Positions 1 to 11,571 of a stretch of DNA of 64,000 bases are shown here, one piece after another. The DNA lies in NCBI GenBank assembly GCA_933228675.1, contig OW121742.1:123853983-123917982 (forward strand). The letters run 5' to 3'. The position numbers and the translations under genes are program-made. Every line of letters begins with the position of its first letter. Positions within the stretch are counted from its first letter, which is position 1. Origin of the DNA: Stomorhina lunata. Its lineage: Eukaryota; Arthropoda; Insecta; Diptera; Rhiniidae. The notes beneath the pieces are model-generated. The model saw nothing but the letters and a program-made list of their open reading frames with translations. It was not told where the DNA came from and made no database searches.

Positions 1-363
1 TAAGACATAGACTAAGACATAGACTTAGACATAGACTAAGACATAGACTAAGACATAGACTAAGACATAGACTAAGACATAGACTAAGACATAGACTAAG
101 ACATAGACTAAGACATAGACTAAGACATAGACTAAGACATAGACTAAGACATAGACTAAGACATAGACTAAGACATAGACTAAGACATAGACTAAGACAT
201 AGACTAAGACATAGACTAAGACATAGACTAAGACATAGACTAAGACATAGACTAAGACATAGACTAAGACATAGACTAAGACATAGACTAAGACATAGAC
301 TAAGACATAGACTAAGACGTATACTAAGACATAGACTAAGGCAAAGACTAAGACATAGACTTA
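1..363. repeat. 12-bp minisatellite (taagacatagac)n
   Basis: About 30 head-to-tail copies of the 12-mer taagacatagac. Nearly all are identical; variants occur near the left edge (ttagac) and in the last four units (cgtata, gcaaag). The left end is cut by the window edge, so the true array is longer. The high identity points to recent expansion or ongoing homogenisation, unlike the diverged repeats elsewhere in the window. A degenerate relic of the same word lies on the other strand at 43,614-43,678. Confidence 0.97.
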
Positions 364-2450
364 GATTTAAAAATAGATAAAGCTTGTTTTTAGTTTAGAT
401 CATAGCTTAAAACCAAGAAAAGGGTGTCTGAGTTATGCAGTACATTTGTATATATTTAAACCCTAATGTTATGCTATACTTTTTTAAAACATTTAAAAAT
501 CTTTTAATTCTACTTGAATTTAATGGCAAAAATTTCAGTTTTCTCTTTTTTATTTGTACTTTATGCATATAAACTAATTTTATTATTGTCAATATTCCAG
601 CACTTTATAGTGCCATAAAAGTCATAACCTTGTGAGCTCAGCACAGCCAAACACCCGCTCCTAAAAGTCTGCTGCACGCAGAACATATAGAAACTCATAT
701 CTATGTGGTGAATACATTTAATTTTTTTTTCTTCTTTTTTTGCAGTTTTTATATTTTTACATTAAAACTGCTTACTTAACGCTTCATTTTCTCGCTGGTT
801 TTTATTATAGCGATATTTGCACTTTTTTTTTGCTTTTTCGCTAAACTAGATACCACTATAATTTTATGACTATTTGTGTTGTCTTACGAGATAAAAGCGA
901 AAGAACAAACAGCAAAATTACAGAGTTGGAAAAACAGCACAAAGATAATGTGTGAATTTTTATTTTTGTAGACATGCAATTTGAAGCTTTTAGTATTTTT
1001 ATGACATCATAGAAATGCATCATAAAATATTTCCTTTAAAATGCGTTATAAAAAATCAGAAACATGAAAACAGACGAGGGATCTTAAATACAAAACATAA
1101 AAAATGTTTTTCTTACATTAGGAAGGAGAAAAAAGAAATCTGAAGTAACAGCCCAGGATTCTTGGGCATTTATCATTATGCAGAAGGTTATTAAAATTTT
1201 ATTACATTAAGAAAAATTAATGTTGTTAAAAAAAATTGAATTACAAAAAAATTGATTTTTTACAAAAACCCTCAAATTACCATAAGGAATTTATTTCAAT
1301 TAATTTCTATAAATCTTATCCTAAAAAATGTAAATTCCCTTAGCCATATACATAAGTAAGTGGGTTTGGAAATCATTTCATTTAAAACGTGACTTCAATA
1401 GAAATTTCTTGCTTTTACACCTTTTGGCTATGCTTTAGAAATTTTTTTATTTCTCACACACCTAAATGTATGCTATAATAATGATATATACCTGCCAATT
1501 TCACTGTCAAGGTATTATAGAAAATTAGTTTACCAGAGATTTAAGATTAGAGCTTTATTGAAAATGGCGTTTCTATTTATTTGCTTAAAAAACGCAACTC
1601 AAAAAAAAGACTCATGCAAATGTTTTCGTACTTTCTTTCAAAAACTCAACTGAAAAATAGAAAAAAAACACAGAAATAGTTATCGAACTGTTTTCTTCTT
1701 TATACGAATTTCCCGAAGAGGAAAATTGAAATTGATGTTTTTTCCATTTTATCTAGAAAAAAAGATTTATATACACACTCGTCTCTTTTTTTTGCAACAA
1801 CAACAAAAAGTGTGAGTGTGTAAATACTAATGTATGAATAAATTTACTTTACACATGTGTAGTGTTTTTTCCCAATATCTTTATATTTTTTTCTAGCTTT
1901 AATTTTAAGGGATAGACAAATCTGTGCAGGGTAAAAAATTGGTAAAAAAAAATAGATGAAAAAGTAACGGTATTGAATCGATTTTTCCTTTGAAAACAGC
2001 TTAAGGTATTTTTTATTTTTTTATCATTATTTTCTGGCATTTTTGTCTTGAACAAAAAAAAGATGAAGGTAAATGAACTAAAGCATATTTTTAGGAGGAA
2101 ATAGCTTGAATTGTTATCAAAGAAATTTAATCGAATTTGAAAGAATTATTCAAAATCATATAAATTGATGAAGATGAAATAGAAATCAATTCTAATATGT
2201 TTTTCCAAAAACAAAATTAATCTCTTCATATCTATATTGGACTCCATAAGACCTACAATTAAAGATTGGACTTTAAGATTAAAAAAGTGAAGTTTAACTC
2301 CAAGAAGATCCAAGTAAAAAAAAAATTGCCCTATAAAGAACTACGATCAAAAATTGATCAACGATAAAAAGTTGTACTCAATAAAAACCCTCGATTATAA
2401 ATCCCTACTCTTAAAATTTAATAAAAATCCTTAATTTAATAATAAGAAAA
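364..2450. other. AT-rich non-coding stretch, no gene seen
   Basis: Only short chance ORFs with A/T-homopolymer composition occur here (for example 61 codons at 407-592 and 68 codons at 1,849-2,055, both minus). The one compositional exception is about 625-690, a GC-richer patch containing ctgctgcacgcag, which could be a transposon remnant or a conserved non-coding element. I could not assign it. Nothing else supports a feature. Confidence 0.6.
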
Positions 2451-3110
2451 TTTTTGAAAAATTTCCCATAAAAAAAAATTCAAAAAAAAATTTTATATCG
2501 AAAATTTTCTATAAAAATCTTAATATCGAAAATTTTCTTTCAAATTTTAATATCGAAAATTTTTCTTTAAAAATTTTAATATCGAAAATTTTCTATAAAA
2601 ATTCTAATATCAAAAGTTTTCTTTAAAAATTTTTAGTATCAAAAATTTTCTATAAAAATTTTAATATAGAAAATTTTCTATAAAAATTTCAATATAGAAA
2701 ATTTTCTATAAAAATTTTAATATCCAAAATTTTTTATAAAAATTTTAATATCGAAAATTTTCAAATTTTTTAGTATCGAAATTTTTCTTTAAAAAATTTT
2801 GTTTAAAAAAATTTTAATATCGAAAATTTTCTATAAAAATTTTAATATCGAATTTTCTATAAAAATTTTAATATCGAAAATTTTCTGTAAAAATTTTAAT
2901 TTTAATTTTCTGTAAAAATTTTAATATCGAAAATTTTCTATAAAAATTTAAATATCGAAAATTTCTCACAAAAAAATGATTACCGAAAGTTTTCTATAAA
3001 AAATTTAGAATAGAAATTTTTTCTTAAAAAAAAAATAATATCGAAAATTTTCTATAAAAAAATTTAATATCGAATTTTCTTAAAAACTCAAAACTTTCAT
3101 AAAAATACAA
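2451..3110. repeat. Degenerate ~28-bp A/T array, core ttttctataaaaatttt
   Basis: More than 20 imperfect copies of a unit of about 26-29 bp that reads roughly aaaattttctataaaaa followed by ttttaatatcg. The spacer word aatatcg is the best marker of unit boundaries. Copies differ by small indels and substitutions, so this is an old array. The central TTTTCTATAAAA resembles the palindromic core of the 31-bp arrays at 6.9 and 9.1 kb. Confidence 0.9.
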
Positions 3111-4175
3111 AAATTTTATTTAAATTTAAATTTTTTTAAAAATTCAAGAAGTTCATTAAATTGAAAATTTTCTTAAAAATTCAAAATTTTCATAAAAATT
3201 AAAATTTTCATACAAAATTTAACATATTCATTAAAATTAAAAATATTCATAAAAAATCAAAATTTTCTTAAAATCTCAAAATTTTTATAAAAATTAAAAA
3301 TTCCTATAAAATTTCGAAATTTTCTTAAAAATTTAAAATGTTCATAAAATTTCAAAATTTTTCTAAAAATTAAAAATGTTCATAAAATTCAAAATTTTCG
3401 TTAAAACTTAAAACTTTTGTAAAAAATTCAAAATTTTCATAAAATTTCAAAATTTTCTAAATATCCAAAATTTTCATAAAAAACTCAAAATTTTCATTAA
3501 AAACTAAAATTTTCATAAACTTTAAAAATTTTCTTAAAAATTCGAAATTTTTTAAAAAATCAAAATTTTCATAAAAATTTAAAATGAATAGAAATTTTCA
3601 TAAAAAATCAAAGTTTTCATAAAAATTCAAAATTTTCATAAAAATTCAAAATTTTCCTAAAAATTCAAAATTTTCATAAAATTTAATATTTTCATAAAAA
3701 TTCAAAATTTTCATAAAAATTCAAAATTACCATAAAAATTTAAATTTTTATAAAAATTCAAAACTTATATACAAATTCAAAATTTTAATAAAAATTTTAA
3801 ATTTTCATAAAAATTCAAAATTTTGATAAAAATTTAAAATTTTTCATAAAAGTTCAGAATTTTCATAAAAATTCAGAACTTTCATAAAAATTTAAAATTT
3901 TAACAAAAATTAAAAATTTTCATAAAAATTTAAAATTTTTATACAAATTCAAAATTTTCATAAAAATTCATAATATTCATATATATTCAAAATTTTCATA
4001 TAAATTCAAAATTTTTATACAAATTCAAAATTTTCATAAAAATTCAAAATTTTGAAAATTAATTTAAAATTTTCATAAAAATTCAAAATTTTCATAAAAG
4101 TTCAAAATATTCCTAAAAATTTTCATATAATTTAAAATTTTCATATAAATTCAAAATTTTCATAAAATTCAATTT
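3111..4175. repeat. Degenerate ~19-bp A/T array, unit ttcaaaattttcataaaaa
   Basis: About 50 imperfect copies of a unit near ttcaaaattttcataaaaa, continuing without a gap from the preceding array. The two units share aaaattttc-(t)ataaaaa and differ mainly in the spacer (aatatcg is lost and replaced by ttc). This looks like one array whose repeat length shortened part-way along. No coding potential. Confidence 0.88.
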
Positions 4176-6890
4176 TTTCGGTATTAGCTTTTTAATTTTT
4201 TAAAATGCATTGGCTTTCTTTAAGTTTTAATCTTTACTGAAAGCGCCTAAGCTTTACTATTTGCTTATAAAGCCAAAAACTTTTTTTTAAAAGCTTGTGA
4301 GAGTTTCTTCATAAACATATATCGCTCTAAAAACGATATATCAGTGAAACCCCGTCCACATTTCGGTATCAGTAAATAAATGTTAGTTCTACAAATTTTA
4401 CTCCTGATCAAAAGTCCTTAGAATTATATGTATAAGTCTGTCCAGCAAAAGCTTTACTTATTTTATAAAAACCTACTATTATCCCTTCTATATCTTTAAT
4501 TGGACCATTAACATTTAAATTTGTTGTATGTTGGTTTTTGTTTCTAACAAATAAATAAAATATTCAAACCTTTCCAAAAACAAGGGTCAGCAAAATAAAA
4601 CAAATTAACAAATATTATCTTCAATTAGAAAAAAATGAAAAAAGCATAAAACAAATATACACCCAGGTTTTATATGAGTTCAGAGAATAAACTAACAATT
4701 TTTCAAAGAACATATAGAAAAAGGACTAAAGAAAACAATTTACACAATTTGCATATTTTTTATAGAAACTAAAAATTTCAAAGTAAAAGATTGTTACTTA
4801 AATAAACCCCAAAAGTATGCTTTAAGATTTGGAAGAAGAAAAAATTCTACAAACTAAAATATTAAAGATTTTTTTTATTTTAAATTTCTTTAAATAAAAT
4901 GTTATTAGTTTTTTATAGTAATTTTATATATTTTTAATTAACATGTAAATTGAGCCCCCTTAGATATGCTTTGAATTTTATAAATTGCGTTTTAGAGAGA
5001 TATTTTTTTTACTTTTTAATTTATTTAAGCTTTAGGATGTTAGAAAATATTTTCAATAACACAAAAATAATTAAAAAATTGTTTGTTTACTTAAGAAAAA
5101 AAAATTTCAAACAGCAACAAGAAGCAAAAAATCTACTAAAAGTATGCTTTACTTCTATTTAGAATATTTGGCCTAAAGTTATACTTTATTTTTTAGATTT
5201 CTTTTTTTTTGTGTTGTGTTATTTCTGCTAAATAAAATTCTACGTTTATGCTCTTCACAACTTATAATAAATAAATTAAAAATATATTAAAAATTTCTTT
5301 ACTCATTTGTTGAACTTTTTTGTTTAAGTTTAACTAAAATGTTGATTTTTTTTTTCTGTATTTTCTGTGTATTTCTTAAATTTGAATAATTTAACATAAT
5401 ATGTATGTATGTGTGTTTGTTATGCTTGGGAAAATAACTGTTATTATTTGATATGGGGATTTTTTTCTGAACATTACATTTACATATTATTTTGACAGCT
5501 GTCAGCTATGTTAACAATAATTTTAAAATAAACATATGTGTGGATAAGGTTTACTTTGTGTGGCAGCTAAAGTTTTTAGCTTACATCACATCATACAGAG
5601 TCAATGGCAGTGGTCGATTTAAATGTTTTAAAATATATGGTTTTAAAATATTTACAAATTAAAAATTATTAACCTCGATTCAATAATGATTTTTGCAGTT
5701 GAAATAATATATTTTGGAAAATTTAAAGCATATGTTCAGGCTATGCTAAATGTACCTATTTATTTAAGAAAATATTTTTTATTTAACTATAAAATTGTTT
5801 ATTTAACAAAAATTAAAGCATACTTTTAGATCCCAGCAAAAACCTTTCCATATTCTTTAAATCAAAATCCTTTGAACAAAAATCTCTTTCATTACAAAAA
5901 TTTCAAAATATTAAATAACCCCTAAATGTATACTTTGTTTTTTTTTTCTATTTATTTAAACTAAAATCTTGTTATTTTACTGATATGACTTAGATTATTT
6001 ACCATAACCCTTTTCTATTTGAAGTATATTAACAAAAAAATCCCTAAAAGTTTTGCATCAAATGTTTGCAAAAATCGTTCATTTAGCTTAAGGCCTTATT
6101 GTAGATGATACATTTTACTTAACTATCAAATGATAGAGAGTAACAGAAATTTTCAAACATATGAGTTTATGGCTAAAAAGTGTCTGCAGGAAACTTAAGT
6201 TGACGTTAAAGTTAAAGTTTTGGTAAACAAAACTGTATTTTTGCCAACATCCTTTAGCAACATCCAAACAACAAGCAACCAACCAGTCAACTACTATATC
6301 TAGAAAGATAACTAATCCTATTTTGCTTGTCTATTTTTATAAGAACAAAATAAAAACTATAAAACCCGACAACTTTTTTTCATTTTTCTAAGGGTTTAGT
6401 TTTTTGCCTTAACATATACTACACTTTTAAATCTAATAGTCATGTTTTTTGCTTTTATATAACTTTAAGGGAAAATTTGTAATTTAAAGACATCCTGTTT
6501 CTGTTTTTTAGAAAATAAATATTAAATTTCATATGTGAGTAAAATGTGGCTAATGTATTTTACTTTTCCTTCTTTTTTATACTTGCGTTATTTATTAATA
6601 AATAATTTAGCAATTTGCCTTAAGGTAGGCTTTCCTTTTTTTACTAGATAACATATCAAGGGTTTCCTTTTTCTGTTAGTTATATCAACACATCCTTTTA
6701 AAAGTATATGAGAAAAAAGTTCTCAATAAAATATTTTAATAATTTCATAAGTTAAATATTAGGTAATAAAGCAAAAAATGTATTTAGGATATATTTGTTG
6801 ACAAATATTTGCAGCCGGATGAAAATATTGACATTTAAACTGGGGTATCTGTAAGGGCAAAAGAATAATAAGATATTTGTTGACTCAAAA
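4176..6890. other. AT-rich non-coding stretch with scattered 13-mer motif copies
   Basis: No gene found. The longest ORF (4,950-5,162, plus, 70 codons) has only A/T-biased composition. Copies or near copies of the dispersed 13-mer CCTAAAAGTATGC occur at about 4,808-4,820, 5,136-5,147 and, on the minus strand, 5,818-5,829. Microsatellite-like atgtatgtatgtgtgtttg lies at 5,400-5,420. Confidence 0.5.
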
Positions 6891-6891
6891 C

Positions 6892-7257
6892 TCAAAGCTC
6901 CTAAGAAAATTAGAAACCTTAAAAACTTTTCTATAGAAAACTTGGCCTATCAACAACTTTTCTATACAAAACTTGGCCAATCGATAACTTTTCTATAGAA
7001 AACTTGGCCAATCGACCACTTTTCTATAGAAAACTTAGCCTATCGAGCACTTTTCTATAGAAAACTTTGCCTATCGACCACTTTTCTATAGAAAAATTGG
7101 CCTTTCGACCACTTTTCTATAGAAAACTTGGCCTATCGACCACTTTTCTATAGAAAACTTGGCCTATCGACCACTTTTCTATAGAAAACTTGGCCTATCG
7201 ACCACTTTTCTATAGAAAACTTGGCCTATCGACTCCTAATTTTCTTAGGAGCTTTGA
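6892..7257. repeat. 22-bp perfect inverted repeat bracketing ten 31-bp units
   Basis: Positions 6,892-6,913 (starting tcaaagctcctaagaaaatt) are the exact reverse complement of 7,236-7,257. The left arm sits just outside the first unit of the 31-bp array. The right arm interrupts the array between units 10 and 11. The arms enclose about 320 bp of array. This is the footprint expected of an inversion or template switch inside a palindrome-rich array, or of a short foldback insertion. Confidence 0.85.
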
Positions 7258-7520
7258 AATTTGGCCTATCGATCACTTTTCTATAGAAAACTTGGCCTAT
7301 CGACCACTTTTCTATAGAAAACTTGGCCTATCGAGCACTTTTCTATAGAAAACTTGGCCTATCGACCACTTTTCTATAGAAAACTTGGCCTATCAACCAC
7401 TTTTCTATAGAAAACTTGGCTTATCGACATCTTTTCTATAGAAAACTTGGCCTATCGATCACTTTTCTATAGAAAACTTGGCCTATCGACAACTTTTCTA
7501 TAGAAAACTTTGTCTATCAA
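6920..7520. repeat. 31-bp tandem array 1 (ttggcctatcgacca type)
   Basis: About 18 units of 31 bp. Each consists of cttttctatagaaaac (16 bp, containing the perfect 14-bp palindrome ttttctatagaaaa) plus ttggcctatcgacca (15 bp). Central units are almost identical; edge units are more diverged, as in arrays maintained by unequal exchange. The array is interrupted at about 7,232-7,262 by the right arm of the 22-bp inverted repeat. No ORF runs through it. Confidence 0.97.
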
Positions 7521-9055
7521 AAATTTTAATTTTTGATAAAGAAAAATTTTTTCCATGAGAAATAAAGAAATTTAATTTTCTTTAAAATTTTGTTTTCAAA
7601 TCATAATTTTCTTTAAAATTTAATTTTGACTTTAAAAACTGGTGCTTCTATTATTAAACGAATTATTTTATATAGTAAAATATATGACTAAGGATTATAT
7701 TTGTTTTTTTCCTATTAAAACATTATGTTACGGAGGGGGGTACCTAATTACAAATAATTACTATCATTTTAATGTTAATCCTGTAACATTAATTTATATT
7801 GAAAGCTAAAAGCAAATAGTAAAAATAATCAAACACACACCAACAGCACACAGACAAATGCAGACATACACTCACTCACTCAATAATAAAATGTTTAACA
7901 AATGTGTGGCATATTAATGGGCGCAGTGAAAAACAAATACAGAAAATTTATTTTCATTTTTAATTTTTTCAAATAAATAACAAACAGAACAACATCACCT
8001 GGCTGGCTTATTTAATCCACTCGCCACTGGTGGAAAACATTAAAATTGTAAAAATAATGAGCTTTTAAAAAAATAATATAAATATAAATGAAAATCCTCG
8101 CGCCTGGACTCCCGCTATACTAATGATGGAAATTAAATAAATATGTGATGCTTTTCGTAATGAAGTTTAAATGCTGAGTTTAAATGTAGATTTATACTTA
8201 AATATTGTATATATATAATAAACAAATAGAGAAAAAATAGAAATAAATACACAAAATAACAACTAAATTAAAATCAAATGCTAATCCATGCTTAATTTAA
8301 TTATACTAAAATAAAATGTCAGTAACTTAATTAATTTTTAATACAGCAGCAACACAACATGTACCAGGACATGGACATAGTTTTACAAAAAAAAAAAAAA
8401 AAAAAAAAAAGATAACAAGAACAACAACAACGATTACTATTAGAGAGCATCATGTACTAAATAAATTTTGAAAAAAGAATATAAAAAAATAGTCCAACAT
8501 TAGTTAGGGATTTTTAGACAATGTCCTGTAAAGCTCTATGGCTACCATAGTGTTGACAACAACATGATGTTGCTTAAATTACTAGAAATCAAATTGCTCT
8601 GGAATGAAAGGGAGTTTGACAACCGCCCACTCCCGCGGCCGGCATTAAAATATCGACATCAAAAACTAAAGCTCAAATGAATAAATACAACTGAGAAAAA
8701 AAGTATATAAAAATAATAGAAACAACATGTAGCAAAATAAAAACACGTTGTAAAAATAAATTTTCATTTACAATTTCAATCAGCGGTAATCCTTAAAAAG
8801 CGTTAGAGGATTTTATGTGTGTGTATACTCACAAAAACATTCAACAACTCACACAAACTCAGTCGTACACTAACATTACAAAAGACCGTCTATTTGACCG
8901 ACCAGCCAACCACCCTCTCTCTGCCCACACTTTCACTCATTTCATGAACAAAACACTCTCGTTTATTCGACGCATATTTTATGGACATTAAGTTTATTTG
9001 ATGGCGACTTTTGTAGCCCTACGACTTTTTAGAAGGTCATATAGGTTTAGCAGAA
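7521..9055. other. Less AT-rich non-coding interval, possible conserved or regulatory DNA
   Basis: No gene found. Between about 7,800 and 8,970 the composition is less AT-biased. It contains small GC-rich islands (around 8,097-8,116 and 8,622-8,643, the latter with cccgcggccggc), CACA/CTCT tracts and a 24-base poly-A run at 8,387-8,410. The interval lies about 2.5-3.5 kb upstream of the candidate start region at 11.4 kb, so it could carry regulatory elements. That is inference from composition and position only. Confidence 0.4.
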
Positions 9056-9059
9056 ACTT

Positions 9060-9970
9060 TTTTTAAAGAAAACTTTTCCCAACTTTTCTATAGAAAACTC
9101 TTCCCATCACAAACTTTTCTATAGAAAACTCTTCCCATCACCAACTTTTCTATAGAAAACTCTTCCCATCACCAACTTTGCTATAGAAAACTCTTCCCAT
9201 CACCACCTTTTCTATAGAAAACTCTTCCCATCACAAAATTTTCTTTGGAAAACTCTTCCCATCACCAACTTTTCTATAGAAAACTCTTCCTATCACTAAC
9301 TTTTCTATAGAAAACACTACCCAGCACCAACTTTTCTATAGAAAAGTCTTCCCATCACCAACTTTTCTATAGAAAACTCTTCCCATCACCAACTATTCTA
9401 TAGAAAACTTTTCCCATCAGGAACTTTTCTGTAGAAAACTCTTCCCATCACCTGCTCTCCTATAGAAAACTCTGCCCATCACCAACTTTTCTACAGAAAA
9501 CTCTTCCCACACCAACGTTTCTATGGAAAACTCTTCCCATCACCAACTTTTCCATAAAAAACTATTCTCATCTTCAACTTTTGAATAAAAAACTCTTCCC
9601 ATCTTCAACTTTTGTATATAAAACTCTTCCCATCACTAACTTTTCTATAGAAAACTCTTCCCATCACAAAATTTTCTTTGGAAAACTCTTTCCATCACCA
9701 ACTTTTCTATAGAAAACTCTTCCCATCACTAACTTTTCTATAGAAAACACTTCCCAGCACCAACTTTTCTATAGAAAACTCTTCCCATAACAACCTTTCT
9801 ATGGAAAACTCTTCCCATTATTAACTTTTCTACAGAAAACTCTTCCCATCACCTACTTTTCTATAGAAAACTCTTCCCAGCACTTGCTTTCCTATAGAAA
9901 ACTCTTCCCATCACCAACTTTTCTAAAGAAAACTCTTCCCATCAACAACTTTTCTATAGAAAACTTTTTT
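9060..9970. repeat. 31-bp tandem array 2 (tcttcccatcaccaa type)
   Basis: About 29 units with the same 31-bp period as array 1 and the same first half, cttttctatagaaaac. The second half is tcttcccatcaccaa instead of ttggcctatcgacca; the two second halves agree at about 9 of 15 positions. Units are more diverged than in array 1, with variants such as ctttggaaaac, ctacagaaaac and a short unit near 9,510. No coding frame persists. Confidence 0.96.
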
Positions 9971-11400
9971 TGTTGAAAAATTTCCCTTCTGTCATTTTTT
10001 CTTTAAAACAGTTTTCTTTTTCTATAGAAATAAATGGCTTTTGCCAGTTTCTCTTTAAAAAACTAGTTTTCCGCCTTTAAATATGCTTTATTTTAATATT
10101 ATTCAATATGCCCTTTTGTATACTTCACTTTGTTTTGCAAAGCGTATCTCTAATTCGTTTTGAGCTTTTGAAATTGATTTTTATTTGTTTCCCATTATTA
10201 CTTTGTTGTACATTTTAATACAATTTATTTTTATATTTTTATTTTTCTGCTCTTGTTGCTGTCGTTTCTATTTTGTTTTTATATTACAATTTAAAGCCTA
10301 ACTGCAGGCGTGCAAAATAAAAATAAAACAAAAAAAAACAGAACAAAAACATTAAGTCTTTGGAAAATGGAAAAGAGAGCTAGAGGAGTGAAGAGAGTAT
10401 AAATGAGGGGGCGATTTTATATAAAATTAAAGCTGAAATCCTAGTAAATGACAAAACCAAACAATTTAAGCACGTACACAAGGACTAAAAGCATTACCAA
10501 GGAGCAAATAACACCACCAAAACAACCACCACCACCACGAAATGACTGACTGAAAAATGCTGCCTGCTGAAGCCAAGAGCTGCTGCTGCAACAAACACAT
10601 GACTCTAAAGCTATATAACAACACTCTCCCCTTACGTTGGAATAAAAGAAATAAAACCAAGACATTAAATCCTTATCACTCTGTTTCGATGTTATTGCTT
10701 TAAAAGGTCCTGTGTGTGGGTTTTTGTTTATAGCAATAACAACACAACAACAACAAAAGCAAAAGCTGCCGAAAAAGCTAAGAGTATGAGAGTGTATTTG
10801 AAAATTTTGAGTGCGTAACTGTAGATGTTTGAGTCTATCAATATAAACACACACTCACACACTAACTTAATACAAAAGAACATAATTCTCAATTTAAATT
10901 GTAGACGTCTAAAGAGAGGAATTAAAACAAACTTACTTTACTTCACTTTACCACTATGTTGCTTATCATTTAAACACAAGGATATTTTGTTATTCCAGTG
11001 GCTTTTTGGTTAAGTGAATGTATGTATGAGAGTGTGTATGTGTGTTTTGATATTTTTATTATTATGATAGTATGAGTTAAGTATTTGAGCTGTTTTTCAC
11101 ATAGTGGTAGTAAAAGTGTCCTTTTTAACTAATCCCATGTCGATTAAATGTCTGACACATCTCTTCTATGTATATAAAATACATACAAACTTTAAGCTTT
11201 TGGTTTGCTTTATCACTGCTTTCTCTCTTCTCCTCACTCCTCTCTCTCTCTCTTTGGCTTCTTTTAACATTCCACTCCTTCACTACTCTCCTTGCCACGA
11301 CTCAACTTCTATTCCTGATGGAAATGTTTTGTTTTGAGAAGAAAAAAAAAATTTTTTTTTGGGTTTCATTCATACGTTTATTTTTTAGTTCTTCAACAGT
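9971..11400. other. Upstream region of candidate gene; microsatellites, no gene
   Basis: This region holds the longest ORF of the window (10,441-10,854, minus, 137 codons). It consists of Cys/Phe/Ser/Leu runs produced by GCTGCTGC and CACCACCA tracts and looks non-coding. A TATAAA is at 10,398-10,403 next to GAGA-like purine tracts, another is at about 11,171-11,176, and a CT-rich tract is at 11,219-11,255. These resemble fly promoter-proximal sequence (GAGA-type), but no TATA/initiator pair with correct spacing was found. Confidence 0.4.
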
Positions 11401-11418
11401 CAGTTAGTCAGTCAGTCT
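11401..11418 (+). promoter_or_regulatory. Initiator-like TCAGTT/TCAGTC cluster, candidate transcription start
   Basis: TCAGTT (11,401-11,406) and TCAGTC (11,409-11,414 and 11,413-11,418) match the Drosophila initiator consensus TCAGTY. A start here would give a 5' leader of about 125-140 bases before the ATG at 11,542. I found no TATA box 30 bases upstream and no clear DPE at +28 to +33. The repeated agtc could also be simple-sequence coincidence. A CT-rich tract lies 150-180 bases upstream. Confidence 0.3.
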
Positions 11419-11541
11419 TTGTTTATTTTACAACACTGTCACACTTGTAGTAATTCTTCTTATATTTTAAATTGCCTTACGAAAAAATATAACAAAAGTT
11501 TCAAAAAAGTTACCCAAAAAAAAAAAACAGAAAATATCAAC

Positions 11542-11571
11542 ATGCATTTGAACATTTTACCAGCAGCGACT
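11542..11571 (+). CDS. Candidate first coding exon, 10 codons, then GTAAGT donor
   Basis: The ATG at 11,542 sits in a fly-like start context (atatcaacATG) after an A-rich leader. It opens MHLNILPAAT, and the tenth codon is followed directly by gtaagtttc (11,572 on), a full six-base match to the intronic donor consensus. The exon would end in phase 0. The codons are less AT-biased (CCA GCA GCG ACT) than the surrounding DNA. The exonic end ACT is not the preferred MAG, which weakens the donor. A phase-0 cryptic exon at 23,553 is compatible in frame and would recreate the same junction. I do not recognise the ten residues, so the gene is unnamed. An alternative is a chance ATG in a leader or intergenic DNA. 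Confidence 0.38.

Noticed and set aside
6920..9970. CRISPR-like appearance of the 31-bp arrays (16-bp conserved half plus 15-bp second half)
   Set aside because: The second halves are nearly identical within each array instead of unique, periods are too short, there are no cas genes, and the sequence context is animal. These are minisatellites.
10398..10403. TATAAA next to purine tracts as a promoter
   Set aside because: No initiator at the expected spacing and no gene-like sequence directly downstream; TATAAA is common in AT-rich DNA.
10441..10854. Longest ORF, 137 codons, minus strand
   Set aside because: Runs of Cys, Ser, Phe and Leu come from GCTGCT/CACCAC tracts. Other frames are open in the same stretch, and no domain or start context was seen.
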